Below, piece after piece: positions 63,819 through 64,000 of a stretch of DNA of 64,000 nucleotides (the stretch's first letter is position 1; every line of letters starts with the position of its first letter). This DNA comes from Spartinivicinus poritis (GTDB taxonomy: Bacteria > Pseudomonadota > Gammaproteobacteria > Pseudomonadales > Zooshikellaceae). Where the stretch lies: the NCBI RefSeq assembly GCF_028858535.1, contig NZ_JAPMOU010000004.1:213473-277472 (forward strand), read 5' to 3'. A program made the position numbers and the translations under genes. The notes under the pieces are model-generated. The model saw nothing but the letters and a program-made list of their open reading frames with translations. It did no database searches and had not been told where the DNA came from.

Positions 63819-64000
63819 TTACGCTTTTTTCTTACGCTTTTTCATACCCATCACAGAAAGGCCTAAGCCTAGCCCCAATAGTGCAATACTACCTGGTACA
63901 GGAACAGGGTTTACTGGGTCAACATAGTGTAGGCCACCAGCACCAGCAAATTGCACATCAGAGCCGTTACCAATTTCAACGTTAATTAAACGGCCATTAT
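63819..64000 (-). CDS. PEP-CTERM sorting-domain protein, C-terminal end only
   Basis: The last 60 codons of a gene that enters from the right edge. The end is a typical PEP-CTERM tail: VPVPGSIALLGLGLGLSVM is a membrane helix preceded by a P-G-S motif (here VPGS), then a basic cluster MKKRKKKA at the very end. Such proteins are anchored and cut by an exosortase (EpsH) and delivered to the exterior, often with exopolysaccharide genes. The upstream part (INVEIGNGSDVQFAGAGGLHYVDPVN) looks like an extracellular beta domain. The exosortase gene is not in the window. Confidence 0.85.
   Translation of the reverse strand, partial: NGRLINVEIGNGSDVQFAGAGGLHYVDPVNPVPVPGSIALLGLGLGLSVMGMKKRKKKA

Overview
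The window is 64 kb of AT-rich (roughly 40% GC by eye) chromosomal DNA from a gammaproteobacterium. Two blocks keep the gene order I know from Pseudomonas: hemB-ppk1-ppx-trxA-rho-ubiD, and hemY-hemX-hemD-hemC-algR-algZ-argH. ptsP-rppH-HAD phosphatase at the left edge is also a Pseudomonas arrangement. The low GC, a PEP-CTERM protein and an iodate-reductase-type locus suggest a marine relative of the Oceanospirillales/Pseudomonadales. The genus cannot be read from the sequence.

Left part (1-13 kb): partial ptsP, rppH, a divergent HAD phosphatase, rlmI, a GcvR-like ACT protein, an anchored protein of unknown role, a secreted pectinacetylesterase-family hydrolase, an 897-residue three-module membrane redox protein, a divergent secreted subtilase and two small orphan genes.

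Redox island (13-23 kb, minus strand): two di-haem cytochrome c peroxidase-like genes, a Tat-type Rieske subunit and a large molybdopterin subunit of the arsenite-oxidase type form one tight operon. This set matches dissimilatory iodate reductase (idrA, idrB, idrP1, idrP2) better than arsenite oxidase, which has no paired peroxidases. Downstream lie a fatty-acid hydroxylase-type membrane protein, a TVP38/TMEM64 protein and a MerA-like flavin disulfide oxidoreductase. This is the most interesting system in the window.

Accessory middle (23-40 kb): a small PHA-system-like protein, an IS630-type transposase derivative that has lost its catalytic motifs, 1.5 kb of apparently decayed DNA, a PqiA-like protein, and a sigma-54 two-component pair. 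A cyanide-insensitive bd oxidase (cioAB) follows. It is preceded by a 36-residue membrane ORF and has a structured 195-nt gap between its two genes. Next come a DUF4166 protein and a sensory cluster: a kinase-less Cache sensor, a di-haem cytochrome c, a Cache-PAS-PAS histidine kinase, an NtrC-type regulator and a monohaem cytochrome c. The sensory domains of the first and third are clear paralogues.

Core right part (40-64 kb): hemB, polyphosphate metabolism (ppk1, ppx), trxA, a long rho leader and rho, ubiD, a flavin reductase, two tandem paralogous periplasmic solute-binding proteins without transporter genes, the hemCDXY haem-biosynthesis cluster, algR/algZ, an orphan 412-residue protein, argH, and the C-terminus of a PEP-CTERM protein. 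Many intergenic gaps hold long inverted repeats.
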